NCBI GenBank assembly: GCA_026636295.1
Contig: CP089455.1
Location: 124,001 to 188,000, forward strand
DNA length: 64,000 nucleotides
From: Medakamo hakoo
Lineage: Eukaryota; Chlorophyta; Trebouxiophyceae; Coccomyxaceae
Direction of reading: 5' to 3'
Shown here: positions 50,801 to 59,882 of the stretch, in pieces
Layout: each line of letters begins with the position of its first letter
How positions within the stretch are numbered: position 1 is the first letter of the stretch
Made by a program: the position numbers and the translations under genes
The notes under the pieces: model-generated
Told to the model about the DNA's origin: nothing
What the model saw: only the letters and a program-made list of their open reading frames with translations
The model's database searches: none

Positions 50801-51534
50801 CGCTGCGCCTGGACGCGGCGGCGGCGGCGGTCGCGGCGGCGGCCACCCTGCCCTCCATCGCAGCCGCGGACGCGCCTGGCCCCCTCACCTCCGGCTCTGA
50901 CGGCGGCGCCGCCTGGGCGGCGGCCCTGGGCCGGGCGCTCGGCCGCGCCGACGCCGCGGCCAGCCGCGCCCTCCCGCCCGCCCGCCGCGCCTACGCCCTG
51001 GGCTTGGCCGCACCCGCCGCCGCGGCCGGCTGTGTGCGCGCCATGATCGGTGCGCCCGACGCAGCCCTGGACGCCGCCACCGCGGCGCGGGCGTGCCGGG
51101 CGCTGGCGGCGCTCCAACCCGCGCTGGACGGGCTGGGCGGGTTGAGCGACGGCAGCGGCGGCGGCGGTGCCCACCCGTCGTCGTCCGACCCGCCGCCGCC
51201 GCGCCTGGCTCCGCTGGAACGCGCGCGCGCCCTGCTGTCCCTGGCATCCTTGCCGCCCGCCGAACTGGCCGCGTCCGCGGCTGCGGGGCGGCCTGGCGGG
51301 TGGGGAGGCCGCGAGTATTACGCGGTGCTGCGCGCGTCGTGTCGTGGGCGTGGTGGCAGCCCGCGCGGAGGGCGGGCGCGCAGCCCGAGCCCGCCTGGCG
51401 GTGGGAGCAGTCGGTCACCCAGCCCTGGGCGGCACGGTGGGCGGGATGGGCAGCCGCCCGCGAGCGCGCTGGCGGTGTTGGAGGCCGCGTTTGGGAGGGA
51501 GGAGGCGCTGGCGGGTGGTGGTGCAGGGGTTTGA
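47845..51534 (+). CDS. SEC8: Exocyst complex subunit Sec8
   Basis: Two exons, 47845-48048 and 48157-51534 (1193 residues). The N-terminal region is diagnostic: PAFDPLRYALRVLG, then after the intron LSAQRAHLDALVDAVVASHHSGFATALQEYARLLRLF and RRLGAHPAGLARLW, aligning with plant Sec8. The remainder is helical and extremely Ala-rich, with low-complexity insertions, so conservation fades after about residue 250. Sec8 is a rod-like subunit of the eight-part exocyst that tethers secretory vesicles to the plasma membrane before fusion. The ATG at 47845 is the first in frame after stops in the upstream region; MTQADAPPSPASP is a divergent leader. Confidence 0.85.
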   Translation: MTQADAPPSPASPRRAGGAASSPEGIDWAALETALARLPPELRDPAFDPLRYALRVLGRPDAGAALAEVRRGGRGGGLSVFFCSPITHPPPPPRPPHHHHHPSQLSAQRAHLDALVDAVVASHHSGFATALQEYARLLRLFTEARACVDGAGAALAEAGRRLGAHPAGLARLWRAGTRLDAAAGLLSDVATAAARPVEARAAGRDGRWGEAAAAVLDGAARLARPELARVGALRDARAEVGTVGAGLRTAVCAALAEAATAGGAARADGTAASSDSEGEGGAGSGPPEHAPAPSSPAALASAAAKLGVLHAALAAMRAALPSAAREAVRSAYSAAAVAAEPPSPLSTPRHAAGRAAFTAAFGAGLAVLRSYTAALDALAAADPGPARGAGGLDALEGFVAAAAAAASGGAGEAAAGRPPPTPAWKGPHPLASSADVFREACAAWATVQTACVEVLGSTGVAPPAGAGAAPPTATDAQAAGPSSQLSFSFEAELEAGADARAGRVAAAAARAAATAAAAAATTAAGLAAAAPSRGSAAQPGTPRGRGGPAASAALSLAPGALDAAAAATAAAERWLLAVRAASGGGGSAASTAPATPRAGGGGSSGRWRDPVAVAGALASSAAAALGGAFGGGGSGGAAGPPPLPGAPADLPPRTLLAAAEAAVTDAFLPALLSEARARLRDILGDPAAFRARTGGAAAAGHHGDHHPPHHHPPLPAAAGAVALAGELAAWASVLPPACGAPLAQAAADALDATTDALGSALEGAAGRCLAGRLAGEAPVTAAMAREPSASAGGGGPPPAYGGAAVLPPPRPEAEADVLGAVADAVAAAAGEGGGRRRGRDPRASPPPHHHHHSLPPPLILATRPDGGRAWATVAAVAVSAEALAAVAGEAVGAAGRALGEAMLGGGGDGVPGGGGGAAASSSAASSAAAPGPAASRPSRSWRPFSGGHAPASSPGTPASSGLPAAAAALAAASARASALAGTALRTLRLDAAAAAVAAAATLPSIAAADAPGPLTSGSDGGAAWAAALGRALGRADAAASRALPPARRAYALGLAAPAAAAGCVRAMIGAPDAALDAATAARACRALAALQPALDGLGGLSDGSGGGGAHPSSSDPPPPRLAPLERARALLSLASLPPAELAASAAAGRPGGWGGREYYAVLRASCRGRGGSPRGGRARSPSPPGGGSSRSPSPGRHGGRDGQPPASALAVLEAAFGREEALAGGGAGV

Positions 51535-51606
51535 AAAAAAAAACAGGCACCACGCTTCTACAGACACAATGCTCTCTCTCTCCCCTCCCCCCCCCCCTCT
51601 CTCTCT

Positions 51607-52336
51607 CTATCCGCCGTGCAGGGTGGAGATGAAGACGACCGTGTCGCCGGCTTTCACTTCGGCGTCCATCGTGCCGCTGATCGAGTGGGGAGGGAGTGGA
51701 GGAACGGAGGTGAGAGCACGCAGGTGAGGGGGGTGGGCTGGAGGGATGTTGAGAGCAGCCCAGGACGCCACTCCCACACACTCCCCCCACACCCACACAC
51801 ACACACACTCACCACAGCTCCCAGTCCGTGTCGTTGACCAGGACCAGAATGCCCGGGCGCACGGTGCCGGAGCCGTCCGGTGCGAGGAAGAGGTCTGGGC
51901 GACCTGTCAGCAAGTGGGCCTTGGCCGCGGCGACGACAGCGGCCACCGTCGTGGATGGTGTCTCGCTTCCTTCCTTGGCCGGTACGTCCAGACACGCGGA
52001 CGTCGCCCCGCCAAAGACGCTGGACAGGCCGCCGCTGTTGGTTTGGGGAGGGGTGTGGGGAGCGTGGGTGTGAGAGAGCAACAGCAGGGCAGCGGGCGCG
52101 CACTTTGACTCGCGTTTTGCACGGGTGTGCGCCCACGCAACGGCCTGTCCATGCACACTGAAAGTGGCATGCCATTCTCAAGCTTCCGCCTGGATGCGCG
52201 GAATGGCCGGCAAGGGAGAGGTCCAGCGTGGCTGTGCGCGTTTTTGTGGCTAGGCATCGGTGCGGCGGCGGCACGACAAAAAGAGAAAAACGCACGCAAA
52301 CTCCAGCTTGACGGGGACGGACGCCATTGCTTCCAT
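51607..52336 (-). CDS. URM1: Ubiquitin-related modifier URM1
   Basis: Three exons on the minus strand: 52336-52296, 52034-51813 and 51676-51607, 110 residues (107 if the second ATG at 52327 is used, which is closer to family length). Conserved features are PVKLEFAGGLSSVF at the start, [15 protein letters not shown] in the middle and the terminal [10 protein letters not shown], whose Gly-Gly end is thiocarboxylated by the Uba4/MOCS3 enzyme. Urm1 carries sulfur for 2-thiolation of wobble uridine in cytosolic tRNAs and can also be conjugated to proteins. A 20-residue Lys/Glu/Ser/Thr region (KEGSETPS) is slightly longer than usual. The second intron leaves only 23 codons (with the stop) on the last exon. 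Tail-to-tail with Sec8, 72 bp apart. Confidence 0.93.
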
Positions 52337-53023
52337 GCAGTGGCAGGATTTTCTCGGCAGAGGGTGAGTGGGGTGGGAGAACAGGGAGGGAGGCGCGTTG
52401 CTGTGGGAGGAGCGCGTGCGGAGAGAGGAAAAACAAACTTGCGTCTGCGCGGAGCACTCGCGACCGACCTGGCCAGCCAGTCCCAACTTTCTCTTGCTCG
52501 ACTTTTTTTTCTTGCTCGACGAGGGCAGACTAACACAAACGAAATTCCCCCACCCACACAAAACACACACGCGGAGACGGCTAGCACGCCCGCCCCCACG
52601 TCAACTCACACACGTCCCTCCCTGGTTCACAAAATGAAATTTCAAACGCAAAAAAGGTACAAAGAGTTCCCAACGTGCCGTACAAAAACGAAAAACCCTC
52701 AAAAACGAAACGGAAAGGTGGCGGGCTAAACGAAGCGCCCCGGGGCCGACGGGAGGGCAGAGCCTCTCCGCCCCGGGGCAAGCCCAAAAAAAAACATACA
52801 CACACACAAGCCAGCAGGCGCCCGCCGTTCCTTAGCACGGCGCGCCGAAAGAGGGGGGCGCTACACAACACAGCAGCAGCAGCAACAGCAGCAAAGCAAC
52901 ACCTACGAGAGATGGGAGGGCGGCGGCGTGGACCCCTCGCGGCCCGACCCGTCCCGGCACAGCGGGAGGTGGGCGGCCACACAGGGGGGAGGGGAGGGGG
53001 ACCGCCCCCCGTCCTTGCGCGTC
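52337..53023. other. Long intergenic region with CAG repeat
   Basis: 687 bp between the URM1 start and the stop of the unknown coiled-coil gene, both on the minus strand: a promoter plus a 3' UTR. It is the least GC-rich stretch of this size in the window, with A-runs at 52640-52730 and 52788-52796 and a CAG/CAA repeat at 52870-52892. No coding similarity was found in any frame. Confidence 0.5.
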
Positions 53024-54622
53024 TCAAAACGCGACGGCGTGGACGGGGCTGCCCAGGCCGCCCAGGCCGGCCGACCCACCCAGCTCTGCGCCGACCGAGC
53101 CCAGGGGGCCCGCCGCCGCCGCCGCCCCCTTGAGCGGCCCGCGCCGCGGCGTGGGCGCGCCCGACGACTCGTCTTCCTCGTCGTCGTCACTCGCGGGCGG
53201 ACGCGGGGGCGGCCCGCCGCCGCCGGCCGATGCGACGTCCTCGTCAAAGAAAAAGCCACCGTCGCCGCACCGGGCCGCGGCCGCGCGCAGCGCCGCGCAG
53301 TCGGACCGGAGGACGGCCCGGTCGGCTTCGGCGGCGACGAGCTGGTCCAGCAGGCGGGCGGCGGCTTGGCCCTGTGTGGTGGTGGGGTGTGGGTGGGTGG
53401 GTGGGGAGGGAACGGGGCGCGCCGTGAGCGAGTGTGAAAAGGGGGGGCCAGGGGCGACAAACGACAGCCTGGCTCGAAGGGAGCGGCGGGCACCCGCGCG
53501 CGCCTGCCCGTCGCGCGCCCGTGCATGCGTGGCCCCACCTGCCAGCCACGGCGGGGCCGCACCGAGGCGGGGGGGCGTCCCCTGCTCCCACTGCACCCGA
53601 CCCCATCGCCACTCCACGCACCTCGATGGCGGCCTTCATGGCCCGGAGCGAGCCGACGGCGGGCGAAGCGGGCGGCGCCGCAAACGCAGCAGGCGTGACG
53701 GGCGGCGCAGGGCCACCGCACCGGTGGGATTCCACGGACGCGTCCGCCAGTTCGTCCAGCATGGCGGCTTCGGCGAGAGCGATGTCAGAGGGCGGGCGCC
53801 TGGGGGAGAGGGTGGGCGGGGACCGGGAGTCAGCGCGGGCGGAGGGGAGGGAATGGGGGGGGGGGGGGGAGGGGGGCGGGCGCGGTGGGCCGCTCCGCAA
53901 GGCCCTCTTGCGGAGCGAGACGCTATCTTCCGCCCCAGAAATCGCGCTCGCGTGCCGGGTTGCCGGCCGCATTCGCGCCATTCGTCGCCATGTCCGAGCC
54001 GCTGAGCCCTCTGGCATAGCAGTCTGCGGGGCGCGGGGGCGGCGGCGGCCCGCGCACGCGCCCCGCGGGGCGGGGATCAAAGGCGGGAGGGACTCAGGGT
54101 CCGCACGTGCTGTGGTCCCCGCTGCGCGACCGGGGCCGGCCCCTTCCGCCGGCAATTGGCGCCCGACGCACGCCCGCACCCAGGTCCCAACCCCCACCAA
54201 TCTCATGCTCACCATCTGGCCGTCATCGGAATGGAGATGGGGTCCGAGGACCGGGACAGGAGCGCTTCCGCGGCGGCCGAGGACAGGTCGACCGCAGACA
54301 CAGACCGATATGCTGCAAACCTGCGCTGGGGCGTCGCGTTCGGGCTGGTGCCGCCGCCGGCCGCCGACCGGGCCGAGGCCGGCGTACGCAAGCCAACGCT
54401 GGGCGCCCGGCAGCCCTTGGTCGAAACGGTCAGCGAGGGCAGCGACGGGAGGGACGACTCCCGGGCAAGCAGGCGGCCGAGCGCAGACGGAGAGTCGGGC
54501 ACGCTCGACCGCCGCGCCCGCCGGTGCGCGGGCGGGTCCGCACCGCCAGATGGACCGGCGTCATCCCCGAAGCCCACAACCCGGAGAGGCGTCGGGCAGG
54601 GAGTGCGAGGCGACTCCGCCAT
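53024..54622 (-). CDS. Unknown coiled-coil protein with acidic tail
   Basis: Proposed three exons on the minus strand: 54622-54213, 53799-53622 and 53371-53024 (311 residues). Phases agree at both junctions and both introns have GT-AG ends. The N-terminal ~130 residues are Ser/Arg/Pro-rich and look disordered (MAESPRTPCPTPLRVV onward, several SP and SS sites). A helical stretch follows, DIALAEAAMLDELADAS then AMKAAIEGQAAARLLDQLVAAEADRAV, read across the second splice and likely a coiled coil. The C terminus is acidic (SDDDEEDESS) then Gly/Ala-rich. No family is recognised; a regulatory or scaffold role is only a guess. The first exon is less certain than the other two. Confidence 0.55.
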
Positions 54623-54800
54623 CGCTCGATGTTTTCCCCCAGCACGAAAGCACAGATTGCGTGTGTGTCTTGCGCGTGTCCGCGGGGGGAGGGTGCGGCT
54701 TGTTCTGTGTCCCTCTCTCAGTCACTCCCACACCTTCCCCTTGGCAATCACAACCTCCCAGGCCCCGTCCCCCCCCATGGGCAGCAGCTCACCCGCCGCA

Positions 54801-56336
54801 TCACACAACCAACCCGACCACGACCGTGATGTCGTCCTGCTTCCCGCCCACGCCGCTCGGCTTCGCCTGTGCCCGCTCCTCCCCACTGCCCTGCCCGCCG
54901 CCGCGCAGCCAGCCGGCCACCAGCCCCGCAAGGCCGCCGCCGCCGCCCTCTCCCGCCTCCTCCCCGCCCCTCTCCTCCGCCGCCGCCAGCGCTTCGGCCG
55001 CGTACGGCGACGGGTACCCGCTGTCTCCCGCATTGGACGACGCCAGTGACGCCAGCCGGCCCGCCGCCGTCGCGGCCCACTCGTCGGCCGACTCGGACGT
55101 CGACGGCTCGGGCGGCGGCGGGGGCAGCAGCGCGGCCGCCTCCTCCAGCCACAGATTGTCCCACAGGCCGTCGCTACCCGCGACGATGGCGTCGCCGCGC
55201 TGGACGGCCACGGCGAAGCCATCCGCGTCGGACGCGGCATCGGTGTCGGGCCCGCCCGCGAGCTGGAAAGGGCAATCGAAAAAGTGTTGTTGGGGGGTCG
55301 TGCGGAAGACGGGCGCCCACTCGCCGTCGGGGAAGGCGGCCGCGGCCGCTTCGGCCTCCGCGGCGGACGCCGGGTCGGAGCGCAGGGCGAACGGCGGGCC
55401 GTCCAGCGCCGAGCCGTCCTCGTCGGTGGAGGCGGTGGTCGGCGCAAGGCCGCCGCCGCCGCGGCCGGCCCGCAGCACGGCCAGGCCGGAGTCGCCCAGG
55501 TTGACGCCGTGCAGCGTGGACGCCCGCCCGTCCAGCAGGGCGACGAGCGCTGTGGCCGAGCCGGGCAGTTTGACGCGGGCGTGGGCGGCGGCCAGGGCGG
55601 CGCGTGGGGCGGCGTCGGGCGGGAGGGGCGAGGGCAGCGGCGGGGGCGGCGGCGCGCCGGCCAGGGCCGCCGCGCCGACGGCCGGCCCGCCACCAAAGCC
55701 TGTTTCGCTCAGCGGTGGAGCGCCACCCCCCGCTGGGGAGGCGTTGGGCGGGCACCCCGCCACCAGCGCGGGCGTCACGGCGGCCGGCAGGTCGGACGCC
55801 GCGCCCTCCAGCACCGCGCGCGTAAGAGTCATGAGCGCCCTCGCGTACGACGACGGGTCGACGCCGCTCTCGGCCCAGCCGCCGACGCCGTCGGCCACGC
55901 CCAGGGCCCCACCAAAGGGCGAGGAGGCGTCGCCTTCCAGGGCGAAGAAGGCGTCCTCGCCGCCGGTCGCGGCTTTGGCCGGGTGCGCGCGCGCGGCGGC
56001 CGCGAGGCGGAGCGCGACGGGGCGGGCGGCGGGCGCGGCGGGGGTTGGCGGCCCTGGAGACGCGACGTCTTCGACCAGGATGCCGGCTGCGGCCAGGGCT
56101 TCGGCCCGGGCGGCGTCGGCGGGCTCGGCGCGTGGCGGGGCGGCGGCGACTGTGGGATGGGTGGCGGGGTGGGTGGGACGGTGGCCGGCGACGTCGCGCC
56201 GAGAAGGGTCATACAGAGGCAATTGCCCGCCGCTCGCCGGCCGCCAGCCCTCTCTGCTCCACCCACCTTCACGCCGTTGGAGGCGCACGGCCGCGTGGCC
56301 TCGGGCTAGGGCGCGGTGAGGCGCTGCCGCGCGCAT
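54801..56336 (-). CDS. PTC7-like PP2C protein phosphatase
   Basis: Read on the minus strand as exons 56336-56267 and 56149-54801 (472 residues), with a 117-bp GT-AG intron that is a multiple of three and free of stops; the unspliced reading gives 511 residues. Motifs follow the PTC7/PPTC7 subgroup rather than classic PP2C: GEDAFFAL, GVADGVGGWAESGVD, VNLGDSGLAVLR, QQHFFDCPFQLAG, AGSDGLWDNLW and the terminal KQDDITVVVG, with metal-binding Asp in ADGVGG, SDGLWD and QDD. Relatives act in mitochondria (coenzyme Q regulation in yeast and animals) or plastids. The N terminus MRAAAPHRALARGHAAVRL is basic and suits organelle import. COQ8 lies ~1 kb upstream, a suggestive neighbour. Confidence 0.85.
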   Translation of the reverse strand: MRAAAPHRALARGHAAVRLQRREGGWSREGWRPASGGQLPLYDPSRRDVAGHRPTHPATHPTVAAAPPRAEPADAARAEALAAAGILVEDVASPGPPTPAAPAARPVALRLAAAARAHPAKAATGGEDAFFALEGDASSPFGGALGVADGVGGWAESGVDPSSYARALMTLTRAVLEGAASDLPAAVTPALVAGCPPNASPAGGGAPPLSETGFGGGPAVGAAALAGAPPPPPLPSPLPPDAAPRAALAAAHARVKLPGSATALVALLDGRASTLHGVNLGDSGLAVLRAGRGGGGLAPTTASTDEDGSALDGPPFALRSDPASAAEAEAAAAAFPDGEWAPVFRTTPQQHFFDCPFQLAGGPDTDAASDADGFAVAVQRGDAIVAGSDGLWDNLWLEEAAALLPPPPPEPSTSESADEWAATAAGRLASLASSNAGDSGYPSPYAAEALAAAEERGGEEAGEGGGGGLAGLVAGWLRGGGQGSGEERAQAKPSGVGGKQDDITVVVGLVV

Positions 56337-56698
56337 GGTGGGTCGTTGTTTCTCCTCTCCTCCAGGGCTTGTGCGTTGCGCACACTGCGGAAACAGACTG
56401 CACAGTGGCGACCCGCGGCCCCCAGTGACCCCCCCTCGTTTCAGTTGTCCCGCTCTCTCTTGCCTCCTTCCCGCGCCCGCCATCCAGGCCGCAGAAACGC
56501 AGGGCGTGCGTCGCTCTGTCGACGACAGACGCCACTGAGAAGGGCCCGCTCTGCCTGCTCGGCAAGGACCTCGCCTACAGCACACACACACCCTCTTGCT
56601 CTCGCCGCACCTATGCCGTTCGACCACCCCCGTCCGGGCCCGGAGAGACGGCCGCCGTCAAAGACAAAAAAACGGAAACACTCAACCTGGCATCGCTT
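56337..56698. promoter_or_regulatory. Upstream region of the PTC7-like gene
   Basis: 362 bp between the PTC7-like start and the stop of the DUF3253 gene, both on the minus strand. It contains C/T-rich sequence and a CACACACAC run at 56579-56590. No gene seen. Confidence 0.4.
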
Positions 56699-57100
56699 CT
56701 ACATGGCTTCCTGCACACTCTCGCCTTCATTCCTGACCAGCGCCAGCCGGATCGGCCCCCGCACGCTCCCCACATCGCGCACCACCACCCCGCGCTGCGT
56801 CACGACCACCGCCCCCGCCTCCGCCAACTCCCTCGCGACGCTCCGCACGCCCTCCATCCACCCACGCCAGGCTTGGCTGCCACGGGCGTCGAGCGCCCTG
56901 GCGACCTCGGAGGGGCATGCCGTCTTCCCTGGAGCGCGGGCCGCGAGCAGCGCCAGCATTTTTGACCGGATGGTGGCCACATCGGGGTTGCCGGTCCGGC
57001 GCTGTTTCACGGGTGCTGGGTCGTCATCGGACCCGCATGGCCGCTTGCGGGAGGGAGAGGGCGGACTGGGCTGGCCGTCGGCTGGCCGCGGCCGAGGCAT
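56699..57100 (-). CDS. DUF3253 winged-helix-like protein
   Basis: Intronless, 133 residues. A basic, Pro/Ser-rich leader of ~40 residues is followed by a DUF3253 domain: MLALLAARAPGKTACPSEVAR, WRGWMEGVRSVARELAEAG and GVVVRDVGSVRGPIRLAL. The family is common in bacteria and in some algae and has a predicted winged-helix fold with unknown function. The KTACPSEVAR and RGPIRL blocks are the conserved signatures. Nothing in the sequence shows a transit peptide. It is divergent from COQ8 across 229 bp. Confidence 0.85.
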   Translation of the reverse strand: MPRPRPADGQPSPPSPSRKRPCGSDDDPAPVKQRRTGNPDVATIRSKMLALLAARAPGKTACPSEVARALDARGSQAWRGWMEGVRSVARELAEAGAVVVTQRGVVVRDVGSVRGPIRLALVRNEGESVQEAM

Positions 57101-57329
57101 TCGCCTGCGTGGGACGGAATGATCGAGTGAGGGCTTGTTTTTTTTTTTTGCTCGTCTTCACACACGCGGCCGGCCGCGTCCGGCCCCTCCACCGCGCTGG
57201 CAACGGGGCCGCGCACTCAACCCACCCTCTCTATCTACTCGTTCCAGAGGCTGGGCGCGTTCACTCACCACCCAGCACGCTCGTTAGTTTGGCGTGCGCG
57301 CCCTTTTTCACGGTCGCACGCGCGGACGA

Positions 57330-59739
57330 ATGGCCTCTGCATCGGGCACAGCAGCGCAGGCCGGCGCGTCCCGCGTCCTGCGCGGGCTGGGCCTGGTCGC
57401 CCGGGCCAGTGGAGCGGCTGATGCGTACGTTGAGGAGATTGCGAGAGGATGGGGATGATGGGTGGCGAGGGCCGGCCGGACGGGCGACGGAAAAGTCGCG
57501 CGGGCCCGCGAGGGGCCCCGACACGGCGCGCGAGGTGGCCAGCCTGACGACCATCCCACCCCCCCCCCCTTTCCCCCACGCACACCCCCAGCCGCCTGGC
57601 CGCCTCCGGCACGGCCGCCAGCATGGCCGACGCCCTGGACGCGGCGGCTGATGCGGCTGAGCAATCGGTGGCCGCGCCGTCGTCGTCGTCGCCTTCGTCG
57701 AGGTGGCCGTGGGCCGCGGCCGGCCGCGGCCTCGCGTTTGTCGCTGCCGCCGGCCGCGGGTCCGCCCTGTCGTCCTCGCCCGCCGCGCCGGGAGTGCCGC
57801 GCCTGGCGCACGCGCGCGCGCCTCCACCACCGAGGAAAGCGGGCGGCGGTGGGGATGGGTCGAGGAAGAAACGTGCGGCGGCGGCGGCGGCGGCGGCGGC
57901 GGCCCCAACCCGTCCAGGCGCGCGGCCCGTGGCTGGGCCCGCCCGGCCCGTGGCCGCCGCGGCAGCGGCGTCCCTGGCCCAAGAGAAACCGTCACCGCCA
58001 CGCCCTCGCCGCCCTCGTGGCACGCCGCGGACCGTCTCGTCGCGCCCGGCGCCCATGCCCTCCCCACGCGAGCGCGCCGTGCCGTCCAGCCCGCTCGGCC
58101 GGGCGTGGGGCTTTGCCCAGCTCGGCATCGGCCTGGTGGCGGGCGCGGCGGCCGACCGGGTGGCAGCCGCGTTTGGCGGGGGTGGGCAGGGCGGTGCAGA
58201 CGCACGCCAGGCGTCCACGCCCGCCTCGTCGCGCTCCACAGCGGCGGCCCGCCGTCCCCCCGCTCCGGCCCGCGTCTCGGAAGCCAACGCCGAGCGGCTG
58301 GCTGCCGCCCTGTGCCGCATGCGGGGCGCGGCGCTGAAGCTGGGCCAAATGCTGAGCATGCAGGACGAGTCCATGCTGCCACCACAGGTGAGGAGGAGGC
58401 GGGAGGGGGAGGGGAGGGGTGGGCCGGCCGTCGTTTTTTTCCTTGTTCTGCTCAACCGGCATGCTCCCACCTCCCCACCCACCCCCACCCCCACCCACCC
58501 CCCCACCCCCACCCCCACCCCCACCCCCACCCCACCCCCAAGCTCGCCGCCGCGCTCGGCCGCGTCCGTGCAGGAGCCGACATCATGCCGTCCGCCCAAC
58601 TCCACGCCGTGCTGGAAGGCGAGCTCGGCGCCGGCTGGCGGTCCAAGCTGTCGGCCTTTGACGAGACGCCCGTCGCGGCCGCGTCCATCGGCCAGGTCCA
58701 CGCCGCCACACTGAAGAAAGACGGGAGCGTCGTCGCAATGAAGGTCCAGTACCCGGGCGTCGCCGACTCCATCGTCTCCGACGTCGACAACCTGCTGCGG
58801 CTGGTGGCCCTGACGGGCGCGCTGCCGCGCGGCGCCTTTGTCGAGTCTGCGGCCGCCGTCGCCAAAAAGGAGCTGGCGGCCGAGTGCGACTACCTGCACG
58901 AAGCGGCCGCGGCCGAGCGTTTTGGGTCCCTGCTGGCGGCCGACGACGGCGGCCTGGGCGAGTGCGTGGCCGCGCCGACCGTCGTGCGCGACCTCACGTC
59001 CCGCCGTGTGCTCACCACCACCTGGGCGGCGGGCGTGCCGATCGACGCGCTGGCGGGCGACCCCGGGGCGGGCGTGCCGCCCGCGCCGCAGGCCGTGCGC
59101 GACGCGGCGGGCGCGGCCCTCCTGCGCCTGACGCTGCGCGAGCTGTTCGAGTGGCGGTTCATGCAGACGGACCCGAACTGGGGCAACTTCCTGTACGACG
59201 TGGGCGACGACCCGGCCGGCGGCGGCCCGGGCGTCCTCACCGCCATCGATTTTGGCGCGTGCCGCGACTTCCCGCCCGCCTTTGTCGAGCCGTACCGAGC
59301 CATGGTCGTCGCGTGCGCGCTGGGCGACGGCGCCGCCGTCCTGGCCCGGTCCACGGAACTGGGCTTTCTGACGGGCGACGAAGCGCCCGTCATGCTGGAC
59401 GCCCACGTGGCGGCGGCCATGGCCGTCGGCCGGCCCTTTGGCGCGGCGGGCGGGCCGGGCCCGGACGGCCTGTACGACTTTGGGAGCGCCGGCCCGGGCG
59501 GGGGGGCCGGCCTGACGGCCGACGTCCGGTCGGCCGGCGGCACGATGCTCGCCCACCGCCTCGTCCCGCCCCCCGAGGAAGCCTACTCCCTGCACCGGCG
59601 CCTGTCGGGCGCCTTCCTCGCGTGCATCAAGCTCGGCGCGCGCGTCCCCGCGCGCGAGCTCCTGGCGCAGCAGCTGGACCGGTGCGGCGACGGCGCGTCG
59701 GCGGCGGCGGTGCGCGCGACGGGGGAACGGGGGAGGTGA
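57330..59739 (+). CDS. COQ8: COQ8/ADCK (ABC1-family) atypical kinase
   Basis: Three exons: 57330-57424, 57592-58387 and 58543-59739 (695 residues). The KxGQ motif that defines the family is LKLGQMLSMQDE near residue 281. The alanine-rich loop VAAASIGQVHAA replaces the glycine loop, and EWRFMQTDPNWGNFLY and AIDFGACRDF carry catalytic and metal-binding residues. The QTDPNW wording is that of the COQ8/ADCK3 subgroup, which supports coenzyme Q synthesis in the inner mitochondrial membrane through an ATPase-like activity. An N-terminal presequence-like region, a Ser/Ala-rich stretch and a hydrophobic WGFAQLGIGLVAGAA helix precede the core. The second intron is a long CCCCA repeat. Confidence 0.93.
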
Positions 59740-59882
59740 GGGCGGGCGGGCGGGGGGCAACTCCCCAGTGTAGGTCTCCTTGATCCCTGCTCTTTCCCTC
59801 CAGACAAAAACACAAAAAACGATGCGCTTCTACGGACACAGGGCGCCTAGGGACATGCCTGCTCTCTCGCCCACCCCCTCAC

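Noticed and set aside
53930-54000. Alternative first exon starting MATNGANAAGNP for the coiled-coil gene
   Set aside because: The frame meets a stop after 22 codons without a GT donor that joins the downstream exon in phase; the 54622 start with a GTGAGC donor fits better.
58450-58542. CCCCA repeat considered as a minisatellite or mobile-element end
   Set aside because: It lies inside the COQ8 intron just before the 3' splice site and acts as the C-rich tract seen in other introns here.
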